64,000 nt of DNA from Pseudomonas sp. BSw22131 (GCF_026810445.1 NZ_CP113949.1:682001-746000), one strand, 5' to 3'. Numbered from the stretch's first letter, positions 48,180 to 57,813 are shown. Notes: a model not told the origin generated them from the sequence alone. Translations and numbers: made by a program.

Positions 48180-48995
48180 TCAGCGTTCGACCGGTGTGTC
48201 CGGGTGATTGCCCCATTCGCCCCACGATCCCGCATAGCCTTTCACGCGCGGGTAACCCAGTGCTTTGGCCACCAGGTAGGTAAAGCCGGAGCGGTGATGC
48301 GTCTGGCAATGGGTGATGATTTCTTTGTCGGGCGTGATGCCCAGGCGCTCGAGGATTTGCGGCATGTCCTTGCGGATGCGCAGGCTGCGCGCCGTGTCCA
48401 TGCCAGCTGTCCATTCGAAGTTGACGGCGCCGGGGATGTGCCCGCCTTTGGCTGCGACCACTTTCTCCCCGGAGTACTCGGTGGGCGCTCGCGCGTCCCA
48501 GATAGCCAGATCGTCAGCGCCAAGGCGACTTTGCAGGTATTCACGTGTTGCTGTGGGTTCGTCGTGCAGCGTGAGCTGGACCGGTCCGCCGACAGCATCC
48601 GGCACCTCGGTGGAGAGCGCCAGGTTCTCGGCTTCCCAGGCAATCAATCCGCCGTCGAGATAGTGGTACTGGTGATGCCCGATGACATCCAGCAACCAGA
48701 TGAAGCGTCCCGCCCAGCCACCGCCTTCGTCGTCGTAGACCACGTACGCCGCGTTCGGGTTATGGCCCAGTTCGCCGAAAAGCGCTTGCAGTTGTGACAG
48801 TGACGGCAGCAGGCCTGGGGCGGGCGGCTGGCCCAGTTGCGTGAACTTGGGGTCGACAAAGCGTGCGCCCGGGATGTGGCCGGCGCTGTAACGAGCGCTG
48901 CTGGTCAGGTCAACGAGAATCAGCTCTGGAGCGTCGAGGCGAGCCTGGAGTTCGGCAGGCTCAATCACCAGTGGCAGGCTTGAAAAGGCAGACAT
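48180..48995 (-). CDS. rhdA: Thiosulfate sulfurtransferase RhdA (rhodanese)
   Basis: 271 residues, tandem rhodanese domains. The active-site cysteine lies in THCQTHHRSG (about 228-237), the RhdA-type loop; the N-terminal domain has no catalytic Cys, as usual. Transfers sulfur from thiosulfate to cyanide. ATG 48995 begins MSAFSSLPLVIEPAELQ. Between psd and the HDOD gene, as PA4957-PA4956-PA4955. Confidence 0.93.
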   Translation of the reverse strand: MSAFSSLPLVIEPAELQARLDAPELILVDLTSSARYSAGHIPGARFVDPKFTQLGQPPAPGLLPSLSQLQALFGELGHNPNAAYVVYDDEGGGWAGRFIWLLDVIGHHQYHYLDGGLIAWEAENLALSTEVPDAVGGPVQLTLHDEPTATREYLQSRLGADDLAIWDARAPTEYSGEKVVAAKGGHIPGAVNFEWTAGMDTARSLRIRKDMPQILERLGITPDKEIITHCQTHHRSGFTYLVAKALGYPRVKGYAGSWGEWGNHPDTPVER

Positions 48996-49041
48996 GCAAG
49001 GTCTCCAGATCGTCAAAAAGAGGCGAATTGTAGCTCACGCT

Positions 49042-50577
49042 TCACTCGTTGCGATGGCTAAACGTCGTGAGCGCCTTTTCGATGCATTGAGCGGTTTTGC
49101 CAAAGGCCTGCACCGTGATTTCCGAGAGAGGTCCGCCGCCCTGATCGGCCATCAACAGCATCAACACTCGGCCACTGTTGCCAATGGAGCGAATCAACAG
49201 GTTATCGCCGCTGAAAGGGCTGCGCAGGCTGGCAGGCAGCAAGGCAGAGAACTGTGCGTTGTTGGTCGGGGTAAGGCGCAGTTGAGTGGGCTGTGCCAGC
49301 AAGCGCTGGAGCACGGCGCTGTCCTTTATTGGCACGACCAGCCCGGAGACGGCTTTGTCCAGCCCCGCCATTTGATGAACGCGCAGGACCTCTGTCTTGC
49401 GGTCGATCATCAGCAGCATGACCCGCTTGAGACCGCAGGCCAGCAGGGCGTCACGGGCAAATGAGGTCAAGTGCACCGCGTTGCTGAACGGAGTCGGTTC
49501 TTGCAGCAGTTGCGCGCACTGCTTGCGCCAGTCCTGCAGCGCCTCCGTGGACGGAGGTGGCGCTGCCAGCAGGCTTTTGTGCGTGCGCCGTGTGCCCCAC
49601 GGCCACAACAATGCCTGTGCGGGGTGCCAGATATCCGGCCGTGCGTGCAGGCGGGCACTGCTGGCGGCGTTTTGATGGACTTGCTGCTGAACGGCCGCCA
49701 GTGGCTGCTGCAAATACAGGCTGGTAAGCAATTGCCAGCGCAGGTTATGCGGGCTGTCCCAGGCATGTTGCGCCGCCAGTGAAAGGCCGGTGGCTAGCAG
49801 GATGGTGTTGGCGGGCTGATTCAGCCAGCGTTGCAGCGGCAGATCGGCATCCAGTTGTTGCTGTTGTTTGAGCGGATCATCGTTCTCGTGGGCGATGTGC
49901 AGCACCTTCGCCAGATTGCGCTGCTCGCTGATCATCAACCGGTAACCCCGGGTCACCCAGATCGGCAAATGCCAGTGCTCGGCTATGGCTTTACACAGGT
50001 GAACAAGGCGGACGCCAAACAGCGCTTTTTCAGTTTTTTTGGCGCACTCACCCTTGTGAATGACCCGCAATTCCCAGTCTTCCAGAAGCGTGGGATGCGC
50101 CAGGGCCATGGGCCACAGGGGCGACAGAAACAGCAGACTGCCCAGATGAATGTCTTGCCACAGTCGGGCCAACTGATTGGCGAAAAGCCCGGTGGCTTGC
50201 TGCGTTGCGTGCTGACTGATCATCTGCAATTGCCGGAGCGCCAGCGGGATATCTTGTGGCTCTTTGGCCGGCAAGCGGGCGAGGAGGGTTTCGGTGCGCG
50301 CCAGCCCAAGGCGATTGAGCGCGACTTCGAGGCTCTCGGCGGGCTCCGTAATCCCGCCGTTGTGCAGGTTGGCTTCACGCAGAACGCTCAGGACCAGTGC
50401 AGGGCTTTCATGCATCAAATCAGCGATGTCACGCATCGAGCGGCGGCTGTCATTGAGCGCGGCGCGCACTTTGGCGTGCGCCGCAGCCGGGACGGGAAGC
50501 ACGAGGCTGTCCAGCTGCTTGATCCATCCGTCGAGTGTTTTGGGGACATGAAGCTGTGGCGAGGTTTCTGGTTGCAT
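49042..50577 (-). CDS. HDOD-domain signalling protein (PA4955-like)
   Basis: 511 residues. An N-terminal HDOD segment (LPVPAAAHAKVRAALNDSRR, DIADLMHESPALVLSVLREA, about 27-70) without a complete HD metal site, then a GAF-like C-terminal region (about 370-511). Such proteins act in motility and cyclic di-GMP signalling, fitting its place divergent from motAB, but the precise role is unknown. A 210-bp gap to motA holds the divergent promoters. Confidence 0.8.
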   Translation of the reverse strand: MQPETSPQLHVPKTLDGWIKQLDSLVLPVPAAAHAKVRAALNDSRRSMRDIADLMHESPALVLSVLREANLHNGGITEPAESLEVALNRLGLARTETLLARLPAKEPQDIPLALRQLQMISQHATQQATGLFANQLARLWQDIHLGSLLFLSPLWPMALAHPTLLEDWELRVIHKGECAKKTEKALFGVRLVHLCKAIAEHWHLPIWVTRGYRLMISEQRNLAKVLHIAHENDDPLKQQQQLDADLPLQRWLNQPANTILLATGLSLAAQHAWDSPHNLRWQLLTSLYLQQPLAAVQQQVHQNAASSARLHARPDIWHPAQALLWPWGTRRTHKSLLAAPPPSTEALQDWRKQCAQLLQEPTPFSNAVHLTSFARDALLACGLKRVMLLMIDRKTEVLRVHQMAGLDKAVSGLVVPIKDSAVLQRLLAQPTQLRLTPTNNAQFSALLPASLRSPFSGDNLLIRSIGNSGRVLMLLMADQGGGPLSEITVQAFGKTAQCIEKALTTFSHRNE

Positions 50578-50787
50578 TCACGTATCCCGTACGGCTGGGT
50601 GGTTTTGAATGAAATTGAATGCTGGCATCATGCTGGCCCTTTCGGTGAGGCCCGCGCTAGGTCTGCCACGCCGTTTTTTCGTCCTGAATGCCTACAGTCT
50701 GGCGCAGTTGTGCCGATATGTAGAACAAGAGTTTTGATGCTCTTGCGCACATGACCTTGAACCCGACTCAGCAAGAATTCATTACCT

Positions 50788-51639
50788 ATGGCAAAAATTA
50801 TCGGCATCATCGTCGTTTTCGCGAGTGTACTCGGCGGATACGTCCTGTCCCACGGCCAGATTGCCGCGTTGATTCAGCCCTATGAGGTGTTGATCATCGG
50901 CGGCGCCGCACTGGGCGCATTTTTGCAGGCCAACCCTGGCTACATGACCATGCTGGTCATCAAAAAGTCGCTGAAGATGTTCGGTACTCGCTTTACTCAT
51001 GCGTTCTATCTGGAAGTGCTTGGCCTCATCTACGAGATCCTCAACAAGAGCCGCCGCGAAGGCATGATGGCAATCGAGGGCGACATAGAAGAGCCCGAGA
51101 ACAGCCCGATTTTTACGAAATATCCCGGCATCCTGAAAGACACCCGCATGATCGCGTTCGTCTGCGACTACCTGCGCATCATGTCCTCCGGCAACATGGC
51201 GCCGCACGAGCTCGAAGGCTTGTTCGACATGGAACTGCTTAGCATGAAGGAAGAACTCGAACATCCTTCGCACGCTGTAACCGGCGTTGCTGACGCCATG
51301 CCCGGCTTCGGCATCGTGGCTGCGGTACTCGGTATCGTGGTGACCATGGCTTCGCTGGGTTCTGGCGACAAGGCAGCCATTGGCATGCACGTTGGCGCGG
51401 CGCTGGTGGGGACCTTCTTCGGTATTCTCGCGGCCTACGGCTTCTTTGGCCCATTGGCGACTTCTCTGGCCCATGACGCCAAAGAGGAGATGAACGTGTT
51501 CGAGGCCATCAAGGCGTCGTTGGTTGCGTCGGCGTCCGGCGTGCCGCCGTCACTGGCTGTCGAGTTTGGCCGCAAAGTGCTGTACCCCGCACACCGCCCC
51601 AGCTTCAGTGAGCTGGAACAAGCTGTCCGCGGTCGTTGA
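50788..51639 (+). CDS. motA: Flagellar stator protein MotA
   Basis: 283 residues, four membrane helices (about 4-22, 30-50, 168-190, 200-222) with a large cytoplasmic loop, as MotA. The proline-containing GVADAMPGFGIVAAVLGIVV segment (about 166-185) is the conserved helix 3 region. With MotB it forms the proton channel that drives the flagellar rotor. The motB start follows after 3 bp. Confidence 0.95.
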   Translation: MAKIIGIIVVFASVLGGYVLSHGQIAALIQPYEVLIIGGAALGAFLQANPGYMTMLVIKKSLKMFGTRFTHAFYLEVLGLIYEILNKSRREGMMAIEGDIEEPENSPIFTKYPGILKDTRMIAFVCDYLRIMSSGNMAPHELEGLFDMELLSMKEELEHPSHAVTGVADAMPGFGIVAAVLGIVVTMASLGSGDKAAIGMHVGAALVGTFFGILAAYGFFGPLATSLAHDAKEEMNVFEAIKASLVASASGVPPSLAVEFGRKVLYPAHRPSFSELEQAVRGR

Positions 51640-51642
51640 TCC

Positions 51643-52707
51643 ATGGAAAATAATCAGCCGATCATAATCAAGCGCGTCAAGCGCTACGGCGGCGGGCACC
51701 ACGGCGGCGCCTGGAAAATCGCTTTCGCTGACTTTGCGACGGCGATGATGGCGTTCTTCCTGGTGCTGTGGCTGATGTCGTCCGCTACCCCTGAGCAATT
51801 GATCGCAATCGCCGGTTACTTCAAAGACCCGGTTGGTTTTTCCGACAGCGGGTCGCCCTACGTGATCGACCTGGGCGGATCGCCCGAGATGTCCCCGGAC
51901 CAGACCCTTAACCCCGAAGTGCAATCGGTGCCTGCGCCTGATCGCGTGCCTATTGATTCCGATAAGCAAAACGCAGCGTCCGAGCAAGCTGAACAGGTTG
52001 AGCAGGAACGTCTGGAATTGTTGCTGCAAGAGTTGCAGAACAAGGTCAACGAGAACCCTCAGTTGCAGAAGTTCAAGGACCAGATCCTGTTCGAAATCAC
52101 GCAGGACGGCCTGCGGATTCAGATCATGGACGCCGATAACCGGCCGATGTTCGACATTGGCAGCGCGCGCCTCAAGCCGTATTTCGAGGACATTCTGCTA
52201 GCCATGGCTGACACCATCAAGGCGGTGCCCAACAAAATCAGCGTCAGCGGTCATACCGATGCAACGCCGTTCGTGGGCAACAATGGAATTGGTAACTGGG
52301 AGTTGTCGGCTGGCCGTGCCAATGCCGCGCGCCGCGCGCTGGTGGCCGGCAGTTATCCGGAGTCGCAGGTGGCGCGTGTGGTCGGTTACGCCTCGTCAGC
52401 GTTGTATGACAAGGAACACCCCGAGAGCCCTATCAATCGACGTATCGACATTGTGGTCATGACCAAAAAGGCCCAGCAGAAAATCGAAGGCTCGCAGAAC
52501 GTTGGCGAGGCGCCGCAAACGCCGGATGCGCCTGGAGCCCCTGCGCCATCGCCTGTACCTGGCGCTACAGCGCCGGCCAATCAGCCGGGGGCGTCGATTT
52601 CCACACCTGCAGTTGATCCACAGGCTTACGCCCAACCCCACGAGATTCGGCAGAAGCTGAACATCTTCGATCAGGGCCAGTTGAAGATCGACGAAACCAA
52701 TAACTGA
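51643..52707 (+). CDS. motB: Flagellar stator protein MotB
   Basis: 354 residues. The single helix carries the essential proton-binding Asp in FADFATAMMAFFLVLWLM (about 28-45). The OmpA-like peptidoglycan-binding domain follows (about 150-270; SVSGHTDATPFVG, NWELSAGRANAARRALVAG), and a Pro/Ala-rich tail (about 287-330). Stop is close to the first copy of the palindrome at 52726. Confidence 0.95.
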   Translation: MENNQPIIIKRVKRYGGGHHGGAWKIAFADFATAMMAFFLVLWLMSSATPEQLIAIAGYFKDPVGFSDSGSPYVIDLGGSPEMSPDQTLNPEVQSVPAPDRVPIDSDKQNAASEQAEQVEQERLELLLQELQNKVNENPQLQKFKDQILFEITQDGLRIQIMDADNRPMFDIGSARLKPYFEDILLAMADTIKAVPNKISVSGHTDATPFVGNNGIGNWELSAGRANAARRALVAGSYPESQVARVVGYASSALYDKEHPESPINRRIDIVVMTKKAQQKIEGSQNVGEAPQTPDAPGAPAPSPVPGATAPANQPGASISTPAVDPQAYAQPHEIRQKLNIFDQGQLKIDETNN

Positions 52708-52725
52708 TACTTGGGTTGCATACAC

Positions 52726-52754
52726 AAAAACGCCGCGATGATCGCGGCGTTTTT
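52726..52754. terminator. motB terminator, copy 1 of a duplicated palindrome
   Basis: The 29-base palindrome AAAAACGCCGCGAT-G-ATCGCGGCGTTTTT has two 14-base arms and a one-base centre, with A and T tracts at the ends, as for a bidirectional rho-independent terminator. The same 29 bases recur at 55324-55352. It ends the motAB transcript. Confidence 0.92.
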
Positions 52755-52815
52755 TTGATTAGATGGTCGCGTCTGAGGCGATATCCAGCGAAAGCCACTA
52801 CCTCTGCGGGTGACT

Positions 52816-53073
52816 TTATTCTGGTTTAAACCCAGGCTTGCCGTTGGCGGTTCGCCATTCTTTCACTTCTCGCACTATTCCCTGCGGGCTGTCTTCACGG
52901 TCATCTCTAGGGTAGAAAATGAGATCAGAACCCTCTGGGTGTTCAGTCAGTCTCTCAAACTCCAAGACATTCCGGACGTCTTCTTCCTCTGAAGCCCCTC
53001 CGCCGTCACAGATTGCGCTAACAAGCTCAAGGAATTCTTTCTCGGTATATTCGGAGATTAGTTTACTGGTCAT
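52816..53073 (-). CDS. Colicin E/pyocin-S-type DNase immunity protein
   Basis: 85 residues, the size and motif of Im9-like immunity proteins: [15 protein letters not shown] (about 8-22), and [19 protein letters not shown] (about 49-67) with the conserved YP motif that contacts DNase. Its start overlaps the bacteriocin stop by 11 bp, the usual coupling. It should bind and block the HNH nuclease encoded upstream. Cytoplasmic. Confidence 0.94.
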   Translation of the reverse strand: MTSKLISEYTEKEFLELVSAICDGGGASEEEDVRNVLEFERLTEHPEGSDLIFYPRDDREDSPQGIVREVKEWRTANGKPGFKPE

Positions 53074-55109
53074 AATCTTTACCTTGTTTGTGGATACTGA
53101 TATGAAGCTTCGAGGTTACGATTCGAAGATTGCCGATATCATATAGCTGGCCGCCAGCGGCTAAATGTATGCGGTGATGGATTTCGAGCTTGACCCTACC
53201 TCCCACTCTATCTGCTCTTCGAGAATAAGGAGCTTTGCCTTTTAACAGATGCCCCATATTCTGCTTTGTAAATTGCTTCGCCATCTGGGGGTCATTCCCC
53301 ACGGCCCTCCAAAGCGCTTCTCTAAAATGTCTGAAGTTTCTGAATTCTTGTCCTCTCAATTGATCGGCTATATGTGAGGGGATCGCAACCCCCTCTCCAG
53401 TCGACGCTCCGCTCAACCATCTCTCTCCAGCCTGCTCTCCGTTACCTGTTACGGTCCCTGGTTCCTCCCTCCGATCTTTAAACATTACATAGATCGGGGA
53501 GAGTCCCGAATCTATGGGGAAGACAATGATCAAGTCGTTGAAGGTTGTATCTGCCACTTGGGGATATGTCTCAATTCTCCCTTCAGCCGGGGTTATGCTT
53601 GGGCCAAGGATTATCGATGGCGCTGGCTCCTCAGTTGGAAGGGTAGTCGAACTGTTCTCGGGCGTTTCGGCTGGCGTCCAGATTAGAGTCCTAGGCGGGC
53701 TATCTGCGGTTGTGAGGCTGTAAGTGTTGGTCTCTTGGTGATACGTAGCTGCGACGACCTTCACTAATGTTGGCAAGCTTGACGCGGTCGCATGAATCAC
53801 AATGAGCTCTGAATTGCCTTCCTCGTGGGGTTTCGAGCTGATTCGAAATGGCAATTCAACAGCGCCCCCGTCGGCTGCAACAGTGTGTAGGTCCTGCCTT
53901 TCCTCAGGAGCCATTTCTGACAAGGGAAGGCTGAAAAAGTAATCTTCCGGGAGTTCACCATCAGCGAGCCTGGGCGAGTATATCAATGCCGAAACACCCA
54001 CAAAAAGTCCGGCAGCCACACTTGAAACTGTTGTGGTCAGAGTTGCTATCGCCGCCCGGATGGCTGCCTGCAAGGTGAGGGCGGCGGTTTCAACGAGCGC
54101 GATAGCACCCGAAGCTGTTACCAGCGAGGGCTGAGTAACGCCGATGGATCCTCTGATGTGATAAATGTTGGCCACTGCACTTGCGTCAGCCTCCAGCCCA
54201 TTGCTCTCATGAGATGGTTTTTGCTCTTCGCTTGCGGCCCGCTCTTGTTCAACTGCTAGGCGCTGTGCTTCCGCTTTAGCCTGTGCAGCCAGCTGCGCTT
54301 GCTCTTCGGCGTGCCGTCGTGCTTCCGCTTCAGCCTGTGCAGCCAGCCGCGCTTGTTCTTCGGTGCGCCGCCGTGCTTCTGCCTGTGCGGCTAGGTGCGC
54401 TTGCTCTTCGGCGTGCCGCCGTGCTTCCGCTTTAGCCTGTGCAGCCAGCTGCGCTTTTTCTTCGGCATGCCTCCGTGCCTCCGCTTCTGCTATAGCTTGT
54501 TGCGCTCGGGCCACCTCTATTTCGGCGTCTAGAGAGGCAGCTTGTTCATTGAGGATTCTGATCGTCGCTGTGAGAAGCGTGACTCCGTGAGCAGCGCTGT
54601 AAGATTCAATCCAAGCTTTAAATACCTCATCAGGGCTTTTCGAGCGTATGCGTGGAAAAAATGCATTTACGAAGTCGACAGGGTTTCGATTTAGAGGACT
54701 GCTTCCATAGAATACGTTGGCAATCTCATTGCTTCGGTGAAGCTCGTCACTTTTCGAGTTGATCAGCATGTCAATTGCTGCTCTCTTTCGCGTCAGCTTC
54801 TCGATCACGGGAAGTGCGGCGCTGCCTACAACTAAATTGATTTCGTCTTCGGTTGCTGCAAAGAGCTGCTGCAGAGTAGTCATTGTCAATGGCATTTGCA
54901 GTTGTGCGTGTAAGTACATAGATTGCAACGCTTGCATTAGGTTGTCGGATATTTATTTTCTTGCCGAGCTCTGCCATTGAGGATAAGCCGGAAAATCGTT
55001 CACTCCATGGCAGTGGCTGGGCTATATGGCCTGGTAATGTAATTGGAGGCGGAGGTGGTGGTGGAGAGGGCGTGATGATGAGTGGTGGTAATTCAATTTG
55101 ATTGGGCAT
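53063..55109 (-). pseudogene. S-type pyocin / colicin-like HNH-DNase bacteriocin, frameshifted
   Basis: The 5' part, from ATG 55109 (AAGGAG upstream), encodes MPNQIELPPLIITPSPPPPP and WSERFSGLSSMAELGKKINI, then leaves frame near 54940. A second frame carries on with QALQSMYLHAQLQMPLTMTT, which is what the family has next. So the gene appears broken by a small indel near 54935-54950. Beyond it: a coiled coil of 18-residue repeats (54265-54500), a Pyocin_S-type domain, and a C-terminal HNH DNase (LEIHHRIHLAAGGQLYDI, HISIHK). The expected 600-650-residue toxin could be made only if the frame were restored. The unbroken 3' frame alone spans 53063-54937 (624 codons). N-terminal receptor domain is short. 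Confidence 0.8.
54265..54500 (-). repeat. Tandem repeats encoding the bacteriocin coiled coil
   Basis: Four adjacent units begin at 54265, 54319, 54373 and 54421, with lengths 54, 54, 48 and 54 bases, and a partial fifth begins at 54475. They encode variants of EARRHAEEQAQLAAQAKA, a heptad-like charged helix. The third unit lacks six bases (two codons). Such repeats can expand and contract by recombination. Confidence 0.85.
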
Positions 55110-55323
55110 GGTGAAGCTCCTTGTTTTTTTGTCTTCCATTCATCAGTTGAAAGATAAGGCTTAATTGCGTAGTTCGCGAAACTGATGTGTGGTGCATCTC
55201 CACGTTGCATAGGTTGAATGTGTTCGGCAAGTGCATTTTTTATAAAGGGATAATAGATAGGTGTGCGAGCTTAGTCGCCTGGCGCTCTGAGGCGGGTGTT
55301 TAAAGGTTATTTACAGAGCAATA
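55110..55323. other. AT-rich bacteriocin promoter region
   Basis: About 210 bases upstream of the bacteriocin start and before the second palindrome. No gene is supported here. The DNA is more AT-rich than the chromosome and must hold the bacteriocin promoter. I found no clear CTG-N10-CAG LexA box, and no named activator site that I could confirm by eye. Confidence 0.5.
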
Positions 55324-55352
55324 AAAAACGCCGCGATGATCGCGGCGTTTTT
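55324..55352. terminator. rsgA-side terminator, copy 2 of the duplicated palindrome
   Basis: Identical over 29 bases to 52726-52754. It lies 72 bp beyond the rsgA stop, where it can end rsgA transcription, and faces the bacteriocin promoter region on the other side. Confidence 0.92.
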
Positions 55353-55423
55353 GTTTGAGCTTTTCAAGCGCTGTCGCGCTTTGTCCATCGAGGGGGCAGC
55401 TCGCTCACGAAGACAAAGGCCCG

Positions 55424-56455
55424 TCAGTAGCTGCTTTCCGGCAGACTTGCGATGATCGAGCGATAGCTGTTCATTCGCTGCTGCTGCACGCGGCCGTCGT
55501 CCAGAGCCTTGAGCAATGCGCATCCTGGCTCGCGATCATGCTTGCAGTCACGGAAGCGGCAGGTGCCGATCAGGTCGTTGAACTCGATGAAACCCGCTTC
55601 CACGTCGGCGCGACTGACATGGCCAAGGCCAAATTCACGAATGCCGGGGGAGTCGATCAAGTCACCGCCGTTGGGGAAGTGGAACAGGCGAGCGGTGGTT
55701 GTGGTGTGCGTGCCTTGGCCGGACAACTCCGACAACGGCCCGACGCGTGTGCCGACTTCCGGCAACAGGCTGTTGACCAGCGACGATTTACCCACGCCCG
55801 ATTGACCAACGAACACGCTGATGTGCCCATCCAGTTGCGCTTGCAGTTGTTGCATGCCGTCGCCGTGGTGCGCCGACACTTCCAGTACCGGATAACCCAG
55901 CGTGCGATAAACCGCGAGCAGTGCATTCAGCGCGGGGGCGTTTTGTTCGTCGATCAGGTCGAACTTGTTCAGCAGCAGCAGCGGATGAATGCCTGCGTGC
56001 TCGGCTGCGACCAGATAGCGGTCGATCAGGTTGGCGTGAGGCTCGGGCATTGGCGCGAATACGATCACGATCAGGTCGACGTTGGACGCGACAGGTTTGA
56101 GCTGACCGCGGCTGTCAGGCCGGCACAGCTCGGTGTTGCGCGGCAACTGCGCGACGATCACACCAATGCCCTGGTTGCCGGCTCGCCAGACCACACGATC
56201 ACCGGTGACCAGCGCAGGCAGGTTGGCGCGCAAATGGCAGCGGAAAACCTGACCGCTCAGATCGCCTTCCTGGGCCTCGACTTCCACTTGCACACCAAAG
56301 TGCGCAATGACCAGCCCCGTTTGCTCGGGGCCAAGGTCGCCGCCTTCCAGCGATTCGATTGTCAGCGATTCACGTTTGGCGGCGCGGGCGGCACGCTCGC
56401 CTTGAATCTTTTCGATGCGCCAGTTTTGACGACGATTGAGTTGGCGTTTGGCCAT
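55424..56455 (-). CDS. rsgA: Ribosome small-subunit GTPase RsgA
   Basis: 343 residues, a circularly permuted GTPase. G4-like LLNKFDLI comes before the P-loop [17 protein letters not shown] (about 216-232), then TTTARLFHF and the zinc knuckle [16 protein letters not shown] (about 296-311). An N-terminal OB-fold precedes. It matures the 30S subunit. Divergent from orn with a 114-bp gap. Confidence 0.95.
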   Translation of the reverse strand: MAKRQLNRRQNWRIEKIQGERAARAAKRESLTIESLEGGDLGPEQTGLVIAHFGVQVEVEAQEGDLSGQVFRCHLRANLPALVTGDRVVWRAGNQGIGVIVAQLPRNTELCRPDSRGQLKPVASNVDLIVIVFAPMPEPHANLIDRYLVAAEHAGIHPLLLLNKFDLIDEQNAPALNALLAVYRTLGYPVLEVSAHHGDGMQQLQAQLDGHISVFVGQSGVGKSSLVNSLLPEVGTRVGPLSELSGQGTHTTTTARLFHFPNGGDLIDSPGIREFGLGHVSRADVEAGFIEFNDLIGTCRFRDCKHDREPGCALLKALDDGRVQQQRMNSYRSIIASLPESSY

Positions 56456-56569
56456 GGGTGTTCAGTGATCCGTTTTTATGTCGCGAAATGCAGCTGATAG
56501 AGTGAAACGCGAAGGAGTCTAGCATGCCTGCCTAGGCTAAACTGCGCGCCTACGTTGAGGAGCCAACAT

Positions 56570-57106
56570 ATGCAGAGCAAGCAGAACCTGATCTGGATCG
56601 ACCTGGAAATGACCGGTCTGGACCCCGATAACGACGTCATCATCGAGATGGCGACCATCATCACCGACAGTGAACTGAACACCCTGGCTGAGGGCCCGGT
56701 CATCGCCGTGCACCAGAGCGACGAGTTGCTGGCCGGCATGGATGAATGGAATACCCGTCAGCATGGCGGCTCAGGCCTGACCCAGCGCGTGCGCGAGAGT
56801 ACGATCTCCAATGACGAAGCCGAAGCCATGACGCTGGCATTCATCAAGCAATGGGTGCCGGAGCGCAGCTCGCCGATTTGTGGCAACAGCATCTGCCAGG
56901 ATCGTCGCTTCCTTTATAAGCGCATGCCCACCCTGGAAAACTATTTCCATTACCGCAACCTCGATGTCTCGACGCTCAAGGAGCTGGCGGCGCGCTGGTC
57001 ACCCGAGCTGAAGTTCAAGAAGGGCAGTACGCACCTGGCACTGGATGACATCCGCGAATCCATTGCTGAACTGCAGTTCTATCGCGAGCACTTCATCAAG
57101 GTCTGA
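56570..57106 (+). CDS. orn: Oligoribonuclease
   Basis: 178 residues, the DEDDh exonuclease: [20 protein letters not shown] holds the first two acidic residues (about 8-27), [15 protein letters not shown] the third, and [12 protein letters not shown] the fourth with His. It degrades short RNAs including pGpG from cyclic di-GMP breakdown. ATG 56570 gives the family start ([18 protein letters not shown]); an upstream in-frame ATG adds five residues. Confidence 0.96.
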   Translation: MQSKQNLIWIDLEMTGLDPDNDVIIEMATIITDSELNTLAEGPVIAVHQSDELLAGMDEWNTRQHGGSGLTQRVRESTISNDEAEAMTLAFIKQWVPERSSPICGNSICQDRRFLYKRMPTLENYFHYRNLDVSTLKELAARWSPELKFKKGSTHLALDDIRESIAELQFYREHFIKV

Positions 57107-57114
57107 TCGTCACT

Positions 57115-57726
57115 ATGTTGTTGATGCTTTATTTGATCGCCATCACTGCCGAGGCCATGACTGGCGCGCTGTCGGCCGGTCGTCGCGGCATGGACTGGTT
57201 CGGCGTGATGTTGATCGCCTGCGTCACGGCGTTGGGCGGCGGCTCGATGCGCGATGTATTGCTCGGGCATTACCCGCTGACGTGGGTCAAGCATCCCGAA
57301 TACTTGATCCTGACCAGTGTAGCGGCGCTGATGACCATCCTGATCGCGCCGCTGATGCGGCACTTGCGCTCGCTGTTTTTGGTACTGGACGCGCTGGGGC
57401 TGGTGGCTTTCACGGTGATTGGCTGCACCACGGCGCTGGAGATGGGCCACGGTATGTTGGTCGCCGCGGTCAGCGGGGTGATCACCGGCGTGTTCGGCGG
57501 CATCCTGCGCGATATCTTCTGCAATGACATCCCCCTGATCTTCCGTCGCGAGCTGTACGCCAGCGTGTCGTTCGCAGCGGCATGGTGCTTTTTACTGTGT
57601 CAGCACCTTGGCTTGCCGGTGGCGCAGAGCACGTTGATTACCTTGTCGAGCGGTCTGTTGCTCAGGCTGCTGGCAATCAAGTACCGCTGGGAAATGCCCA
57701 AATTTGTTTACAAGGATGGGCATTGA
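57115..57726 (+). CDS. TRIC-type channel family protein (UPF0126/YicG)
   Basis: 203 residues with about seven hydrophobic helices and the duplicated GGGSMRD (about 41-47) and VFGGILRDIFCNDIPLIFRRE motifs of UPF0126 proteins related to trimeric intracellular cation channels. Starts 8 bp after the orn stop, so co-transcribed with it. Physiological ion not known. Convergent with queG. Confidence 0.85.
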   Translation: MLLMLYLIAITAEAMTGALSAGRRGMDWFGVMLIACVTALGGGSMRDVLLGHYPLTWVKHPEYLILTSVAALMTILIAPLMRHLRSLFLVLDALGLVAFTVIGCTTALEMGHGMLVAAVSGVITGVFGGILRDIFCNDIPLIFRRELYASVSFAAAWCFLLCQHLGLPVAQSTLITLSSGLLLRLLAIKYRWEMPKFVYKDGH

Positions 57727-57738
57727 GTGGCGACCCCT

Positions 57739-57813
57739 GTAGGAGCGAACTTGTTCGCGAAGCGGCGCATCTGGCACGCCCGTGTCGTTTGCATCGCCAA
57801 CAAGTTGGCTACA
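57739..57813. repeat. Paired REP elements overlapping the queG stop
   Basis: TGTAGGAGCGAACTTGTTCG at 57739-57758 is answered by CAACAAGTTGGCTACA at 57798-57813 in inverted orientation, a REP pair. The second arm covers the queG stop codon (TAG on the minus strand, 57809-57811). It fills the convergent gap between the TRIC-like gene and queG and may terminate both. Confidence 0.75.

Noticed and set aside
52816..55109. Prophage fragment
   Set aside because: No phage structural, integrase or lysis gene is present; the two genes form a normal bacteriocin-immunity pair.
55110..55323. LexA (SOS) box upstream of the bacteriocin
   Set aside because: I could not find a CTG-N10-CAG arrangement in this interval.
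55355..56497. 380-codon plus-strand ORF opposite rsgA
   Set aside because: RsgA on the minus strand has full GTPase and zinc motifs; this is its shadow.
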